A stretch of 64,000 nt of DNA from HLUCCA09 sp038745585 (GTDB taxonomy: Bacteria; Pseudomonadota; Alphaproteobacteria; Rhodobacterales; Rhodobacteraceae): positions 310,001 through 374,000 of the forward strand of contig JBCDLH010000001.1 in NCBI GenBank assembly GCA_038745585.1. Direction: 5' to 3'. The notes beneath the pieces were generated by a model. It saw only the letters and a program-made list of their open reading frames with translations, did not search any database and was not told the origin of the DNA. Positions 26,011 to 34,642 of this stretch are shown piece after piece. Each line of letters opens with the position of its first letter. The first letter of the stretch is position 1. A program made the position numbers and the translations under genes.

Positions 26011-26787
26011 TCAGTGCAGCAATGCCTGCAATTGCTTCATAAGCGTCTCGCGGTTTTTGCGCTCTGTCGCAAACGGGTGCGGCGCGCTGAATGCGCGGAT
26101 GTCATTGTCATAATACGCTCCGGATTGACCATCGAACTCGGCCGACAGGGCCGCGCGCACGAGTATGTCGACGCCGATGCCGATGTCTTTTCCAGATACG
26201 CCAAAGCCCTCCGTGACCATGGATGTGGCAAGGAGTGAGCCCGGGTTGACGGCGTAGAAGCTCGGACCGCTGGCATGTTCTTCGGCAAGGCCCATCGTCC
26301 AAGCGGTGAGCGCCAATTTGCTCTGGGCGTAGGCCTCGTGGGTGTCCAGGCGCTTTTCGCCCCGCAAAGCCGCGAGGTCATAGGGGGCTTGTGCAGCAGA
26401 GGAGAGGTTTACGACCCGAGCGTCGGGCCCCAGACTTTGCAGCAAAGCCTGCGTCAACGCGTAGGGCGCGATGGTGTTGACCGAAAAGCGCAGATCAAAG
26501 CCATCCAATGTGATGGGATCGCTGACTTTGTAGACGCCTGCGTTGTTGATCAGGACGTCGAGGCGATCAACGTCTGCCAAGACCGCTTGCGCAAGGTCCC
26601 GGGCGCCCGCGATCGAAGACAGATCGGCCGCATAGCTGTCGCGCGCGCCGGTATCTTGCGTCACCTTACGCAGCTTCGCGGCGGAGCGCCCATGCAACAA
26701 GACACGGTGCCCCTCTCGCAAGAGACGTTGGGCGGTCGCGAGGCCCAGGCCATCGGTGGAGCCGGTGATGAGAATGGTCTTTGACAT
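26011..26787 (-). CDS. Short-chain dehydrogenase/reductase (SDR)
   Basis: A 258-residue classical SDR. The cofactor motif TGSTDGLGLA opens the protein, NNAG follows at about 85, and the active site comprises NLSSAAQ and YAQSKLAL (YxxxK). Arg in LHGRSAAKL suggests NADP preference. The ATG at 26787 starts the standard fold. Its substrate is unknown. Immediately upstream on the same strand is the 3' end of an LLM-type flavin oxidoreductase gene destroyed by an IS21 element, so it may have lost its operon partner and promoter. Confidence 0.88.
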   Translation of the reverse strand: MSKTILITGSTDGLGLATAQRLLREGHRVLLHGRSAAKLRKVTQDTGARDSYAADLSSIAGARDLAQAVLADVDRLDVLINNAGVYKVSDPITLDGFDLRFSVNTIAPYALTQALLQSLGPDARVVNLSSAAQAPYDLAALRGEKRLDTHEAYAQSKLALTAWTMGLAEEHASGPSFYAVNPGSLLATSMVTEGFGVSGKDIGIGVDILVRAALSAEFDGQSGAYYDNDIRAFSAPHPFATERKNRETLMKQLQALLH

Positions 26788-26791
26788 GGCT

Positions 26792-27067
26792 TTAATCTTG
26801 GGTTGGAAAGCGTTTGAGCAGGGTGTCGGCCAGGCGGTGTAGCGTATCTTCGACATCGGGCTGATTGAAGCGGAGATTGAGGGCGACGTGGTTCACGCCC
26901 AAATCTTCCGGGGCCTTCAGGTCGTCGGCGAGCGCCGTCACGCCGGAGCGGATGACCTTGCCTACCGTGTTCCGGGAGACCCGCAACGCGCGGCAGATCT
27001 GCTTGATCGGCTTCTTGTCCTGAAAGGACGCGCGCCCGATCTTCGCGATCGTCGCCCCCACCAGCAT
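26792..27067 (-). pseudogene. Chimeric frame: IS21 IstA N terminus fused to LLM oxidoreductase C terminus
   Basis: The 91-residue frame is composite. Residues 1-44 (TIAKIGRASFQDKKPIKQI, ALRVSRNTVGKVIRSG) match the helix-turn-helix start of IS21-family IstA transposases. From about residue 45 it becomes DLGVNHVALNLRFNQPDVED followed by a short helical end, typical of the C terminus of luciferase-like (LLM) flavin-dependent oxidoreductases. The join is near 26935. It stops 4 bases before the SDR gene. It is unlikely to be a functional enzyme; an in-frame fusion protein could still be translated. Confidence 0.65.
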
Positions 27068-27183
27068 CCCGAATTCTGCTCCCGACGTCCCTCGGGAACA
27101 CGATGGACCACCGCATCAGGGGGGTCTCTTTTCAACGCCGATCACCCCAATACGAGGTCCTTTTTCCACGCCGATCCACAGGT
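26935..27183 (-). mobile_element. Left end of a truncated IS21-family element
   Basis: Upstream of the istA start are two related direct repeats: GGGTCTCTTTTCAACGCCG (from 27122) continuing ATCACCCC, and AGGTCCTTTTTCCACGCCG (from 27156) continuing ATCCACA. Multiple terminal repeats of this kind mark the ends of IS21 elements. Only about 250 bases survive; most of istA and all of istB are absent, replaced by the LLM gene remnant. Confidence 0.65.
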
Positions 27184-27283
27184 CTACCCCAACAGCAATA
27201 TCGTGTCCGCGAAGGTGCGGGTGTTCATGGATTTCCTGCTTCAGGAGATCGGCCAATCACCGCTATGGCTCGAGGGTGTTTGA
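27179..27283 (+). pseudogene. 3' fragment of a LysR-family regulator gene
   Basis: The last 34 codons read QVYPNSNIVSAKVRVFMDFL and then a short tail, the characteristic end of LysR effector domains (VYPxxxxLSxKVRxFVDFL). The reading frame upstream enters the IS21 terminal repeats, so the gene has been cut by the insertion and lacks its DNA-binding domain. The regulator probably once controlled the divergent LLM/SDR genes. Confidence 0.65.
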
Positions 27284-27330
27284 TGTAACCTGGGCAGAGC
27301 GACCGCAACCGCGCCACTCCGCCTTGGGCT

Positions 27331-29082
27331 TTAACTTGGCGCAGCGTCCCTATGCACTGGAATGACGGGCACAAGAAGGTGCGAGTCGTGTCCGCCGCCC
27401 GTATGGAGGATGTGTCGGCCGCGATTGAGGGAGGTGTCTTTGCGAAAGATCGGGGCATGCACCACATCGTGCCCAGAGACGATAAGAACAAGCCGTTCCC
27501 CGGCCGAAAAGAACGTGCTGCTTGGGCAGAACGCGATCTCCAGGGGAACGATCTCGCCTGGCGACAAAGGCTCGTCTTCCGCGCATAGGGGGACGGGATG
27601 CCAGTTCGTTGAGACTGCGGGGTCAAGACTGCGCCGCGCTGCGCGGCCATAGCCGCGTGTGACCATGTCCTCCCTTTGGCCGACGGCCCCGTTAAAGCGG
27701 ACCGAGCGTCCCTTGGCGTCCCGCTTGTCAATGAAGCAGCATAGCGCCATGTCGGAGGCGCCAGCGGCCTCAACCCAGAGCTTAAGCTTCATGTATCCCG
27801 ACAGCTCGGTGTCGGTTTCAAAGATATGCTCGAATTCAAGCTTCCCATTAACCGCATCATAGCCGCGCGACTGAGTAGACTTATCCGCCACGTTGAGGAG
27901 CGTTGTTCCAGACAAGAACAACGGCTGCAGGTCGGTGCCGGGCAGGGGCCAAGTGTCTTCCCATCGCACCTCGTGGATGACGTCCCCTGTGGTGCGAACC
28001 TCGAGCCGAACCGATGGCGCTTCGGGAAATGCCGTCTGCTTCCCTTGCAGAAACCGATCCAAGAACGCGCGGATCAGGTCTGTGGTCTCAGGCTTGTAGA
28101 ATTCGGTCCATTTCCCACCGCGGTGGGTGTAGAGCCACTTCAACGGCGATCCTGCTTTCTCAAACGCGCGAAACGATCCAAAGGTGTGCAATTCGTGATC
28201 CGAAAAGGATCCGCAAACCAGCATCGGGACATTGATGTTTTCGAGCGGCGGCGCCTTCGCTTTCCAATATTCGTCGTAGAAAGGGTGCGCCCTCAATGTC
28301 TCAACCGGAATGGCTTCTTCAACCGCGAGGTAGTCCTCAAGGCTGACATTCAGCGGTCCTTCGACCTCGGTCTGCCACCAGAAATCGAGAAACCCTTTGT
28401 CGGGCACCCCACCGCGACAGGCGAGGTCGCGATAGAGGTCTGAGACACCTTCCCACGGAACGATGCATTTGAGGGCTTCAGGCGCCTCCTCGCCGTCCGG
28501 TGTCGCCGCGGCGAGGTATTGGCTGATGCACAAGAAGCTGACACCGCAGAGACCGACCGCACCGGTTGACCAGGGTTGCGCGCCGGCCCAGGCGATGGCC
28601 TCGCGGTAGCATCGCCCCTGATGCGCGGAGGTGATCGAGGCCGGCCCGCCACTATTGGCAAAGCCCGGCAAATTGAGATTGATCAGCGTGTATCCGGCGC
28701 GCACCCAAACGTTGGGGTCGGGCGATTCCCAACTCGTTTGTGTGGAAAACTGCGGGCGGTGCCCGACCTGTGGGATCAAGCGGTATTGTTGAGGCGGGCC
28801 GTTCAACGGCGTGTTCTTGAGTGCGGGAATCTTGCGGTTGTCATAGGGATGCGCGCACATGATAACAGGGTCTTGCGTCCCCGCCTTGCGGCGTTGCCGC
28901 GACCGAAAGATGTTGGCGGTCAGCGAGAAACCTTCGGACATCGGGATAGGCTGGTCCCACAGCGCTTCGATATCGGCGCCGGGCTCGGTTATGTCGCACT
29001 GAGGCTTGACGATCTGACCACTCAGAATGGCAGGTCTCAGGAGTGGCCAGGCGGCCTTGAGCGTCGCGATCATAGAGCACAT
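27331..29082 (-). CDS. CocE/NonD-family hydrolase (X-Pro dipeptidyl-peptidase fold)
   Basis: A 583-residue hydrolase of the CocE/NonD type. The alpha/beta-hydrolase core holds the nucleophile elbow GLCGVSFLC (GxSx variant), preceded by NLPGFANSGGP. LVCGSFSDHELHTFGS contains the acidic residue region and YTHRGGKWTEFY the catalytic His. The C-terminal third is the jelly-roll domain (SGYMKLKLWVEAAGASDM; FFSAGERLVLIVSGHD). Enzymes of this class cleave esters, amides or X-Pro peptides. The start is the ATG at 29082, with 29073 as an alternative. It stands alone, transcribed away from the Crp/Fnr-type regulator's end. Confidence 0.85.
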   Translation of the reverse strand: MCSMIATLKAAWPLLRPAILSGQIVKPQCDITEPGADIEALWDQPIPMSEGFSLTANIFRSRQRRKAGTQDPVIMCAHPYDNRKIPALKNTPLNGPPQQYRLIPQVGHRPQFSTQTSWESPDPNVWVRAGYTLINLNLPGFANSGGPASITSAHQGRCYREAIAWAGAQPWSTGAVGLCGVSFLCISQYLAAATPDGEEAPEALKCIVPWEGVSDLYRDLACRGGVPDKGFLDFWWQTEVEGPLNVSLEDYLAVEEAIPVETLRAHPFYDEYWKAKAPPLENINVPMLVCGSFSDHELHTFGSFRAFEKAGSPLKWLYTHRGGKWTEFYKPETTDLIRAFLDRFLQGKQTAFPEAPSVRLEVRTTGDVIHEVRWEDTWPLPGTDLQPLFLSGTTLLNVADKSTQSRGYDAVNGKLEFEHIFETDTELSGYMKLKLWVEAAGASDMALCCFIDKRDAKGRSVRFNGAVGQREDMVTRGYGRAARRSLDPAVSTNWHPVPLCAEDEPLSPGEIVPLEIAFCPSSTFFSAGERLVLIVSGHDVVHAPIFRKDTSLNRGRHILHTGGGHDSHLLVPVIPVHRDAAPS

Positions 29083-29155
29083 GGGAGCATCTCGGAATGT
29101 TGAAGCATCGAGCTGCGAGCGTGCCCCAAGCTGCGCGTGGAGCAGTTAACTTCGG

Positions 29156-29737
29156 TTAACTTTTTGCACGATTTCGCAAGAACCGACTGAAGCCCTGGGG
29201 CGTCATGCCCATAAATGCCGCAAGATCAATGTGCAGGGCGGTCGAGACGACCTGCCCGTAGCGCTCGTTCAGGAACTGGTAGCGCATTTCGGAGTCTGAG
29301 AATGTCTTCGTCGTCACGATGTCTTTGTCGAAGCAGAGAGTCTCCACAACCTTTAGGCGCAGGTATCGACCGAACGCGCCGCCCTCCAGGTACTCTGCTT
29401 TGAACATGCCGTGCGGAAACTCGATGCCGACCACCTCCGAAATCGCCAAGAGATCATCCGCGGCCGGCGTCTGTTCCCATGTGCTGGTCAGGTTTCCGCA
29501 GAATTGGCCGGCCTCGAAAAACCTTGCAATCGACCAACGCCCAGATTCGTGGGTCTGTCGCGACGCGGCTACGCCAGAGCAGAGCAGCAGCCAACGATCC
29601 CCCACCAACTTGTGGTCATAGATCACCGATCTTGCTGGGAAATGCACCGACGCCGCTTTCTCTGCGACCGCAGCCCACTCCGCTGCGCTTAGGCGGCAAT
29701 CGTAGCAGGCAAGGTCTGTCTTCAGAAAACCCAGCAT
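29156..29737 (-). CDS. Crp/Fnr-type transcriptional regulator
   Basis: A 193-residue protein. The N-terminal cyclic-nucleotide-binding-like beta barrel is recognisable in FPARSVIYDHKLVGDRWLLL and WSIARFFEAGQFCGNL. The C-terminal helix-turn-helix is short (STALHIDLAAFMGMTPQGFS), ending FLRNRAKS. Cysteines at the N terminus (ACYDCRLS) could act as a redox or metal site, but the full Fnr four-cysteine cluster is not evident. The ATG at 29737 was preferred because upstream residues do not fit the family. The target genes are unknown; the CocE gene is next on the same strand, 73 bases downstream. Confidence 0.75.
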   Translation of the reverse strand: MLGFLKTDLACYDCRLSAAEWAAVAEKAASVHFPARSVIYDHKLVGDRWLLLCSGVAASRQTHESGRWSIARFFEAGQFCGNLTSTWEQTPAADDLLAISEVVGIEFPHGMFKAEYLEGGAFGRYLRLKVVETLCFDKDIVTTKTFSDSEMRYQFLNERYGQVVSTALHIDLAAFMGMTPQGFSRFLRNRAKS

Positions 29738-30162
29738 GGCGATTGTGCACCGATGATTTGGAACGTCCCTGCCATCGGTGAACTGCTTTTCGCTCCGTTT
29801 CAAGCGTTCGCTCGCAGACGCCTCTGCATGCCGCGGCTCATGGCGCAAGGGTCGTTGGATCGGTTTGCGTTATGATCGGGGATCTCGGAGATCACGGTCA
29901 GCTTGACGGAATGCGCCGCGGCGCTTTCATCCTCGCCGAGTGGGGAGGAGGACCATGACCGAGCGGCGGACCCGCAGACGCTGCACGTCCGCAAACATGG
30001 CGGCATCAGGTTGCCTTAGCCGATCCATCTTGTATTTGCCTTGGGCTCGGTCGGGGATCTGAGCGTGGCGCGTACGCACCGCCCATGCAGGCTCAAAGAT
30101 CACTGACATCGTCCGACACCGCCCATCCGAACGGATGACCGCAACACTCGTCTTGGGATCGC
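29738..30162. other. Intergenic region between Crp/Fnr-type regulator and sulP
   Basis: About 425 bases between divergent genes. No coding frame resembles a known protein. It should hold the promoters of both genes; I could not assign -35/-10 boxes or a symmetric Crp/Fnr site with confidence. Confidence 0.4.
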
Positions 30163-31647
30163 ATGAACGCACTTTACACCTACAGAGACCAATGGTTTGG
30201 CAATGTCCGTGGTGACATTCTCGCCGGGCTCGTCGTGGCGTTGGCCCTTATCCCCGAGGCCATTGCGTTTTCGATCATCGCCGGCGTCGATCCGAAGGTC
30301 GGCCTCTACGCCTCCTTTTCGATTGCGGTGATCGTCGCGATCACGGGCGGGCGGCCAGGCATGATCTCGGCGGCGACGGCGGCCACGGCGGTGCTTATGG
30401 TCACGCTGGTTAAAGAGCACGGGCTGCAATACTTGCTCGCGGCAACGGTGCTCGCCGGTTTGATCCAGATCGCAGCGGGCATGGCAGGGCTTGGGCGCCT
30501 GATGCGGTTCGTGTCGCGGTCCGTCATCACGGGCTTTGTTAACGCATTGGCCATCCTGATTTTCATGGCGCAGCTTCCTGAGCTCATCGGCGTTACCTGG
30601 ATCACCTATGTTCTCGTAGCGGCGGGCCTTGCGATCATCTACCTCTTCCCACTGCTGACAACGGCCGTCCCGTCCCCCCTCGTCACGATCATTGTGCTGA
30701 CCGCCGTGGTGCTGGCGTTCGGCATCGACGTGCGGACGGTCTCCGACATGGGCGCATTGCCCGATACGCTGCCTGTCTTTCTGATCCCCGACATCCCGCT
30801 CACGCTCGAGACGTTACAGATCATCTTGCCCTTTTCGCTTGCGGTCGCGGCCGTGGGCCTGCTCGAGAGCTTGATGACCCAGACCATCGTCGACGATCTG
30901 ACCGATACACCGTCGGACCGGAACCAGGAATGCATCGGACAGGGGATCGCCAATACCGCGACGGGGTTCATCGGGGGCATGGCGGGCTGCGCGATGATCG
31001 GCCAGTCGATCATCAATGTGAAGTCGGGCGGACGTGGCCGGCTATCGACCTTTACCGCGGGCGCGGTGCTGCTCTTTCTCATCGTCGTGCTCGGGGACAT
31101 CGTCGGCCAGATCCCGATGCCCGCGCTCGTTGCGATCATGATCATGGTCTCGATCGGCACGTTTTCCTGGGCGTCGATCCGGAGCCTGCGCGAGCACCCG
31201 CGCTCCTCCTCGATCGTGATGCTCGCGACCGTCGTTGTGACGGTCTACACCCATAACCTGGCGCTGGGGGTGCTGACAGGCGTCCTGCTGTCGGGGATCT
31301 TCTTTGCGGGCAAGATCGCGCAGTTCTTCCGCGTCACCTCGGAGATCTCGCCCGATGGACGAACGCGCACCTACACCGTCGAGGGCCAGCTCTTTTTCGC
31401 CTCGTCCGAGACGTTCATGGCGGCGTTCGACTTTCGCGAGGCCTTGGAGCGCGTCACCATCGACGTCAGCCGCGCCCATATCTGGGACGTCTCGTCGGTC
31501 GCAGCGCTCGACATGGCGGTGCTGAAATTCCGCCGCGAGGGCGCGGAAGTCCGGATCATCGGCATGAACGCGGCCTCGGAGACCATTGTCGATCAGCTTG
31601 CCGTGCACGACAAACCGGGCGCGATGGATAAGATCCTTGAGCACTGA
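30163..31647 (+). CDS. SulP-family anion permease with C-terminal STAS domain
   Basis: A 494-residue inner-membrane transporter. Family signatures are DILAGLVVALALIPEAIAFS near the N terminus, a long series of helices, and GQGIANTATGFIGGMAGCAM in the middle. A cytosolic STAS domain covers about 400-494 (TYTVEGQLFFASSETFMAAF; VSSVAALDMAVLKFRREGAEV). SulP proteins move sulfate, bicarbonate or organic anions with H+ or Na+. Ten bases after its stop begins a universal-stress protein gene, so the two are one operon; no sulfate-assimilation gene is near. Confidence 0.9.
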   Translation: MNALYTYRDQWFGNVRGDILAGLVVALALIPEAIAFSIIAGVDPKVGLYASFSIAVIVAITGGRPGMISAATAATAVLMVTLVKEHGLQYLLAATVLAGLIQIAAGMAGLGRLMRFVSRSVITGFVNALAILIFMAQLPELIGVTWITYVLVAAGLAIIYLFPLLTTAVPSPLVTIIVLTAVVLAFGIDVRTVSDMGALPDTLPVFLIPDIPLTLETLQIILPFSLAVAAVGLLESLMTQTIVDDLTDTPSDRNQECIGQGIANTATGFIGGMAGCAMIGQSIINVKSGGRGRLSTFTAGAVLLFLIVVLGDIVGQIPMPALVAIMIMVSIGTFSWASIRSLREHPRSSSIVMLATVVVTVYTHNLALGVLTGVLLSGIFFAGKIAQFFRVTSEISPDGRTRTYTVEGQLFFASSETFMAAFDFREALERVTIDVSRAHIWDVSSVAALDMAVLKFRREGAEVRIIGMNAASETIVDQLAVHDKPGAMDKILEH

Positions 31648-31657
31648 GGGAGGGCCG

Positions 31658-32512
31658 ATGTCCGCAACCTTGATGGCGCTGGTCGATGGCTCGGCCTATT
31701 CCGAGAGCGTCTGCCACCATGCGGCCTGGGTGGCCACGCGCGCGGGTGCGCAAGTGAAGCTCTACCACGTGCTCGACCCGCGCCGCGCCGGTAGCCAGCG
31801 GGACCTGTCGGGTTCGATCCGGCTCGGGGCGCGGTCCGATCTTTTGGAGAAGCTGAGCGCGCTCGATGAACAGCACGCGCGGCTGGCGCAGGCGCAGGGG
31901 CGCGCGATCCTCGAAGACGCAAAGGCCCTGGTCGAAGGCGGCGGCGCGCGGGACGTCGTCACCCGGCTGCGGAGCGGAGATATCGTCGAAACGGTCGCCG
32001 CCAAGGAGGGCGCGGCCGACATGATCCTCATCGGCAAACGAGGCGAGGCCGCGGGGCTCGACGCGCCGCATCTCGGCTCGAACTTCGAGCGGATCGTGCG
32101 GGCGAGCCACAAGCCGGTTTTCGTGGCCAACCGCGCCTTCCGGCCGATTGGCCGGGTGCTCATCGCCTATGACGGCGGTGTGTCGTCGATGAAGGCGGTC
32201 GACTATGTCGCGCGCGATCCGCTCTTTGCCGGGCTCGATGTCGTGGTGGCAACGGCGGGTGCCGAGAGCAATGAGACGCGCCGCGCCCTCGACGATGCGC
32301 GCGCGACCCTGTCTGCTGGCGCGCATGAGGCGGAGACGCGCATCCTCCAGGGCGCGCCGAGCAAGGCCCTCGGCGACCTTGTGGAACAGGGCGGGATCGA
32401 CCTGCTGGTCATGGGGGCCTACGGGCACTCTCGCATCCGCACCCTCGTCATCGGCTCGACGACGACCGAAATGATCCGGTCCTGCCGGATCCCGGTGGTG
32501 CTGGTGCGCTAA
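31658..32512 (+). CDS. Tandem universal stress protein (UspA family)
   Basis: A 284-residue protein with two UspA domains: about 1-150 (TLMALVDGSAYSESVCHHAA; DMILIGKRGEAA) and 155-284 (RVLIAYDGGVSSMKAVDYVA; DLLVMGAYGHSRIRTLVIGS). The second keeps the ATP-binding G-x2-G-x9-G(S/T) motif (MGAYGHSRIRTLVIGST). The ATG at 31658 follows a GAGGGAGG site. Co-transcription with sulP suggests it modulates that transporter under stress, as proposed for other SulP-Usp pairs; this is inference. Confidence 0.88.
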   Translation: MSATLMALVDGSAYSESVCHHAAWVATRAGAQVKLYHVLDPRRAGSQRDLSGSIRLGARSDLLEKLSALDEQHARLAQAQGRAILEDAKALVEGGGARDVVTRLRSGDIVETVAAKEGAADMILIGKRGEAAGLDAPHLGSNFERIVRASHKPVFVANRAFRPIGRVLIAYDGGVSSMKAVDYVARDPLFAGLDVVVATAGAESNETRRALDDARATLSAGAHEAETRILQGAPSKALGDLVEQGGIDLLVMGAYGHSRIRTLVIGSTTTEMIRSCRIPVVLVR

Positions 32513-32761
32513 GCGCCGCCGGTGCAGAGGGTATCGAAGAAAGAGGGCTCCGTCGAAACCGCTGCGCCCGCCCATTCCTACCTTGCCAGCGGTTTGGCTC
32601 GGCACCTGCAAAACGGGGACGTTGACGCGGCGCTTCTCGGTCGTGCTTGCCAGCTCTTCGGGACAGGACGACTTTCAGAAAAGAATGAACCCTTTGCCGC
32701 GCTGCGACGACCAAGACCCATCACGTCAAACAGCATGTGGCGAGCGCCGAAGGATTGCACA

Positions 32762-33313
32762 ATGACCATGACAAATTCCGCAGCCGGCTATGGAACGCTG
32801 ACCAAGTTTTTCCACTGGGCCATCGTCGTCCTCTTCACGATGCAGTTCGTCGGCGGACACATCATGACGGCGATCGGGTTTAATTCCAGCTTCGCAGGGG
32901 TCGACACCAATACCTACTACAACTGGCACAAATCGCTCGGGCTCGTTGCCTTGCTCGTTGCCGTCTTGCGGCTGATCAACCGTCACTTCGGTCAATTGCC
33001 GCCTTGGTCGCCTGCACTATCGACGGGCGAGCGGCGCTTTGTTCACCATGCAGAACGGCTGCTCTACCTGGCGATGTTCGTCATGCCAGTCTCGGGCTGG
33101 CTCTACGTGATGTGGGGCAATTACGGGGTCAATTTCTTTGGCCTCTGGGAGATGCCGCGGCCGCTGACAAAAGACGATACGCTCCGCGACATTGCGAAGT
33201 GGACCCATGTCGGTGCGGCCTGGCTCCTTTTGCTGGCCCTTGCCGGCCATATCGGCCTCGTCATGCGCCACCAACTCTTTAGGGGCAGCGCGCTATTGCA
33301 GCGTATGCTCTGA
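32762..33313 (+). CDS. Cytochrome b561 family protein
   Basis: A 183-residue inner-membrane dihaem protein with four helices. Haem-ligand histidines are in TKFFHWAIVVLFTMQFVGGH, NWHKSLGLVALLVAVLRL and KWTHVGAAWLLLLALAGHIG. It resembles the YodB/CybB type that oxidises quinol. The ATG at 32762 (MTMTNSAAGYG) was chosen because the haem motif begins soon after, while an upstream GTG would add 80 non-family residues. Such genes often sit with yceI; a yceI-like gene is 1.3 kb away on the opposite strand. Confidence 0.88.
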   Translation: MTMTNSAAGYGTLTKFFHWAIVVLFTMQFVGGHIMTAIGFNSSFAGVDTNTYYNWHKSLGLVALLVAVLRLINRHFGQLPPWSPALSTGERRFVHHAERLLYLAMFVMPVSGWLYVMWGNYGVNFFGLWEMPRPLTKDDTLRDIAKWTHVGAAWLLLLALAGHIGLVMRHQLFRGSALLQRML

Positions 33314-33543
33314 AGTGGGTGGGCGGCCCAGACAGAGACAAGCGACGCCACCACGGGCAACGTGCCGTTTTACCACCAGTGGATGCGTTCGGTGATGCCG
33401 CACGACCTATCGCTCGGCCCATATTCCGAAAGCCCAAAGCATCCATTACCCTATCGGCGCCAGTGCGCCGATGCCATCTTCCCATGCGGGGCGCGCCGTG
33501 CAAATCCATCCGCAGTATCTGCCCCACGAGGCAACGGGAGAGC

Positions 33544-34305
33544 ATGGTGTTACAAGCTGAGAAAGCCGCACGTCTGTCGAAACTGCACCAAAAAGGCAAT
33601 CCGCTCGTGCTCTACAACATTTGGGACGCAGGCGGGGCAAAGGCTCTCGAAGATGCAGGCGCGCCCGCGGTCGCGACGGGAAGTTGGTCTGTGGCAGCAG
33701 CGCACGGCTACACAGACGGCGAGGCCATTCCGTTGGATCTGGTGCTGCGGATTGTCCAACGCATTTACGCAAGCATCGAAGTGCCAATGAGTGTGGATTT
33801 CGAGGGTGCCTATGCCGTCGATCCCCATGAGGCCGCAGAGAATGTGCGCAAGATCATCCGCGCGGGTGCGGCTGGTATCAATTTTGAGGATCGGATCGTC
33901 AACGGCGAGGGCCTTCATCCGATAGCGGCCCAAGCCGAGCGCATTCGTGCAATAAAGGCAGTCGCTACAGAGGAAGGGATACCCATCGTTCTAAACGCGC
34001 GGACAGACCTCTTTCTCGGAACAGACCCTTCAACCCATCGGGACAAGCTCGCGGAAGCCCGGGAGCGCGAAGTTGCTTACACTGAGGCTGGGGCAGATTG
34101 CTTTTTCGTGCCCGGGCTGACAGAGGCCAAGCTGATCGCCGAAGTCGTTGAGACTGCACACCTGCCGGTCAACGTGTTGATGAGAGGCGATCTGACCACG
34201 GTCGAGAACGTTGCCGCTTTGGGCGTGTCACGCATAAGCTATGGGCCAAGTCCCTATGCCCAATTCGTCCAGGATCTTCATAAGGCATACGCTGACGTGG
34301 TGTAG
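33544..34305 (+). CDS. Isocitrate lyase/PEP mutase superfamily enzyme
   Basis: A 253-residue alpha/beta-barrel enzyme. Landmarks: NPLVLYNIWDAGGAKALED at the first strand, VPMSVDFEGAYA with the metal-binding acidic residue, and GAAGINFEDRIVNGEGLHP. The usual isocitrate-lyase catalytic Cys (KKCGH) is absent, so it is of the PEP-mutase/oxaloacetase-like group often annotated as carboxyvinyl-carboxyphosphonate phosphorylmutase-like. Substrate unknown. The ATG at 33544 begins the family-like region; 230 bases upstream hold no gene. Confidence 0.85.
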   Translation: MVLQAEKAARLSKLHQKGNPLVLYNIWDAGGAKALEDAGAPAVATGSWSVAAAHGYTDGEAIPLDLVLRIVQRIYASIEVPMSVDFEGAYAVDPHEAAENVRKIIRAGAAGINFEDRIVNGEGLHPIAAQAERIRAIKAVATEEGIPIVLNARTDLFLGTDPSTHRDKLAEAREREVAYTEAGADCFFVPGLTEAKLIAEVVETAHLPVNVLMRGDLTTVENVAALGVSRISYGPSPYAQFVQDLHKAYADVV

Positions 34306-34309
34306 CGCG

Positions 34310-34513
34310 TTATGCGGATCCGCGCTCGCAGTGAAATCGCGCGATGCGGTTGCGGGCGATCGCATCTTTGCAAGCGGCTCCCGTTGCCATCTGGATAGGT
34401 CGAACGGCGGCGTCACGGGATCGCTTGGGACGGTAGAGCCGTCTGAAGCGCCGCCGGTTCAGGCCCTCTACTTGGCAGCGCTGCGCAGACGCAGAGGCCA
34501 AGCGGCGCTTTAG
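34310..34513 (-). pseudogene. Possible IS3-family transposase scrap
   Basis: On the minus strand VEGLNRRRFRRLYR followed by KRSRDAAVRPIQMATGA resembles the linker of IS3 OrfB proteins (xGLNxKRxxRLYR...KRALGTRxPIxxATGxNQRW) with an internal deletion between the two parts. No catalytic DDE segment, terminal repeat or OrfA is seen. The match is short, so this is tentative. The rest of the 34306-34642 interval holds nothing recognisable. Confidence 0.35.
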
Positions 34514-34642
34514 AGACCAGACAGCACGCGCGGCTGCTGCGCGGAGAATCGGTCCAACAAGAGTATCGACACGGCGTGTATTACAAGGTTGCGGCAGCCT
34601 TGCGGAGATGGATGCGCTGCGTCGGTTTGGAGCGCAGATGCG

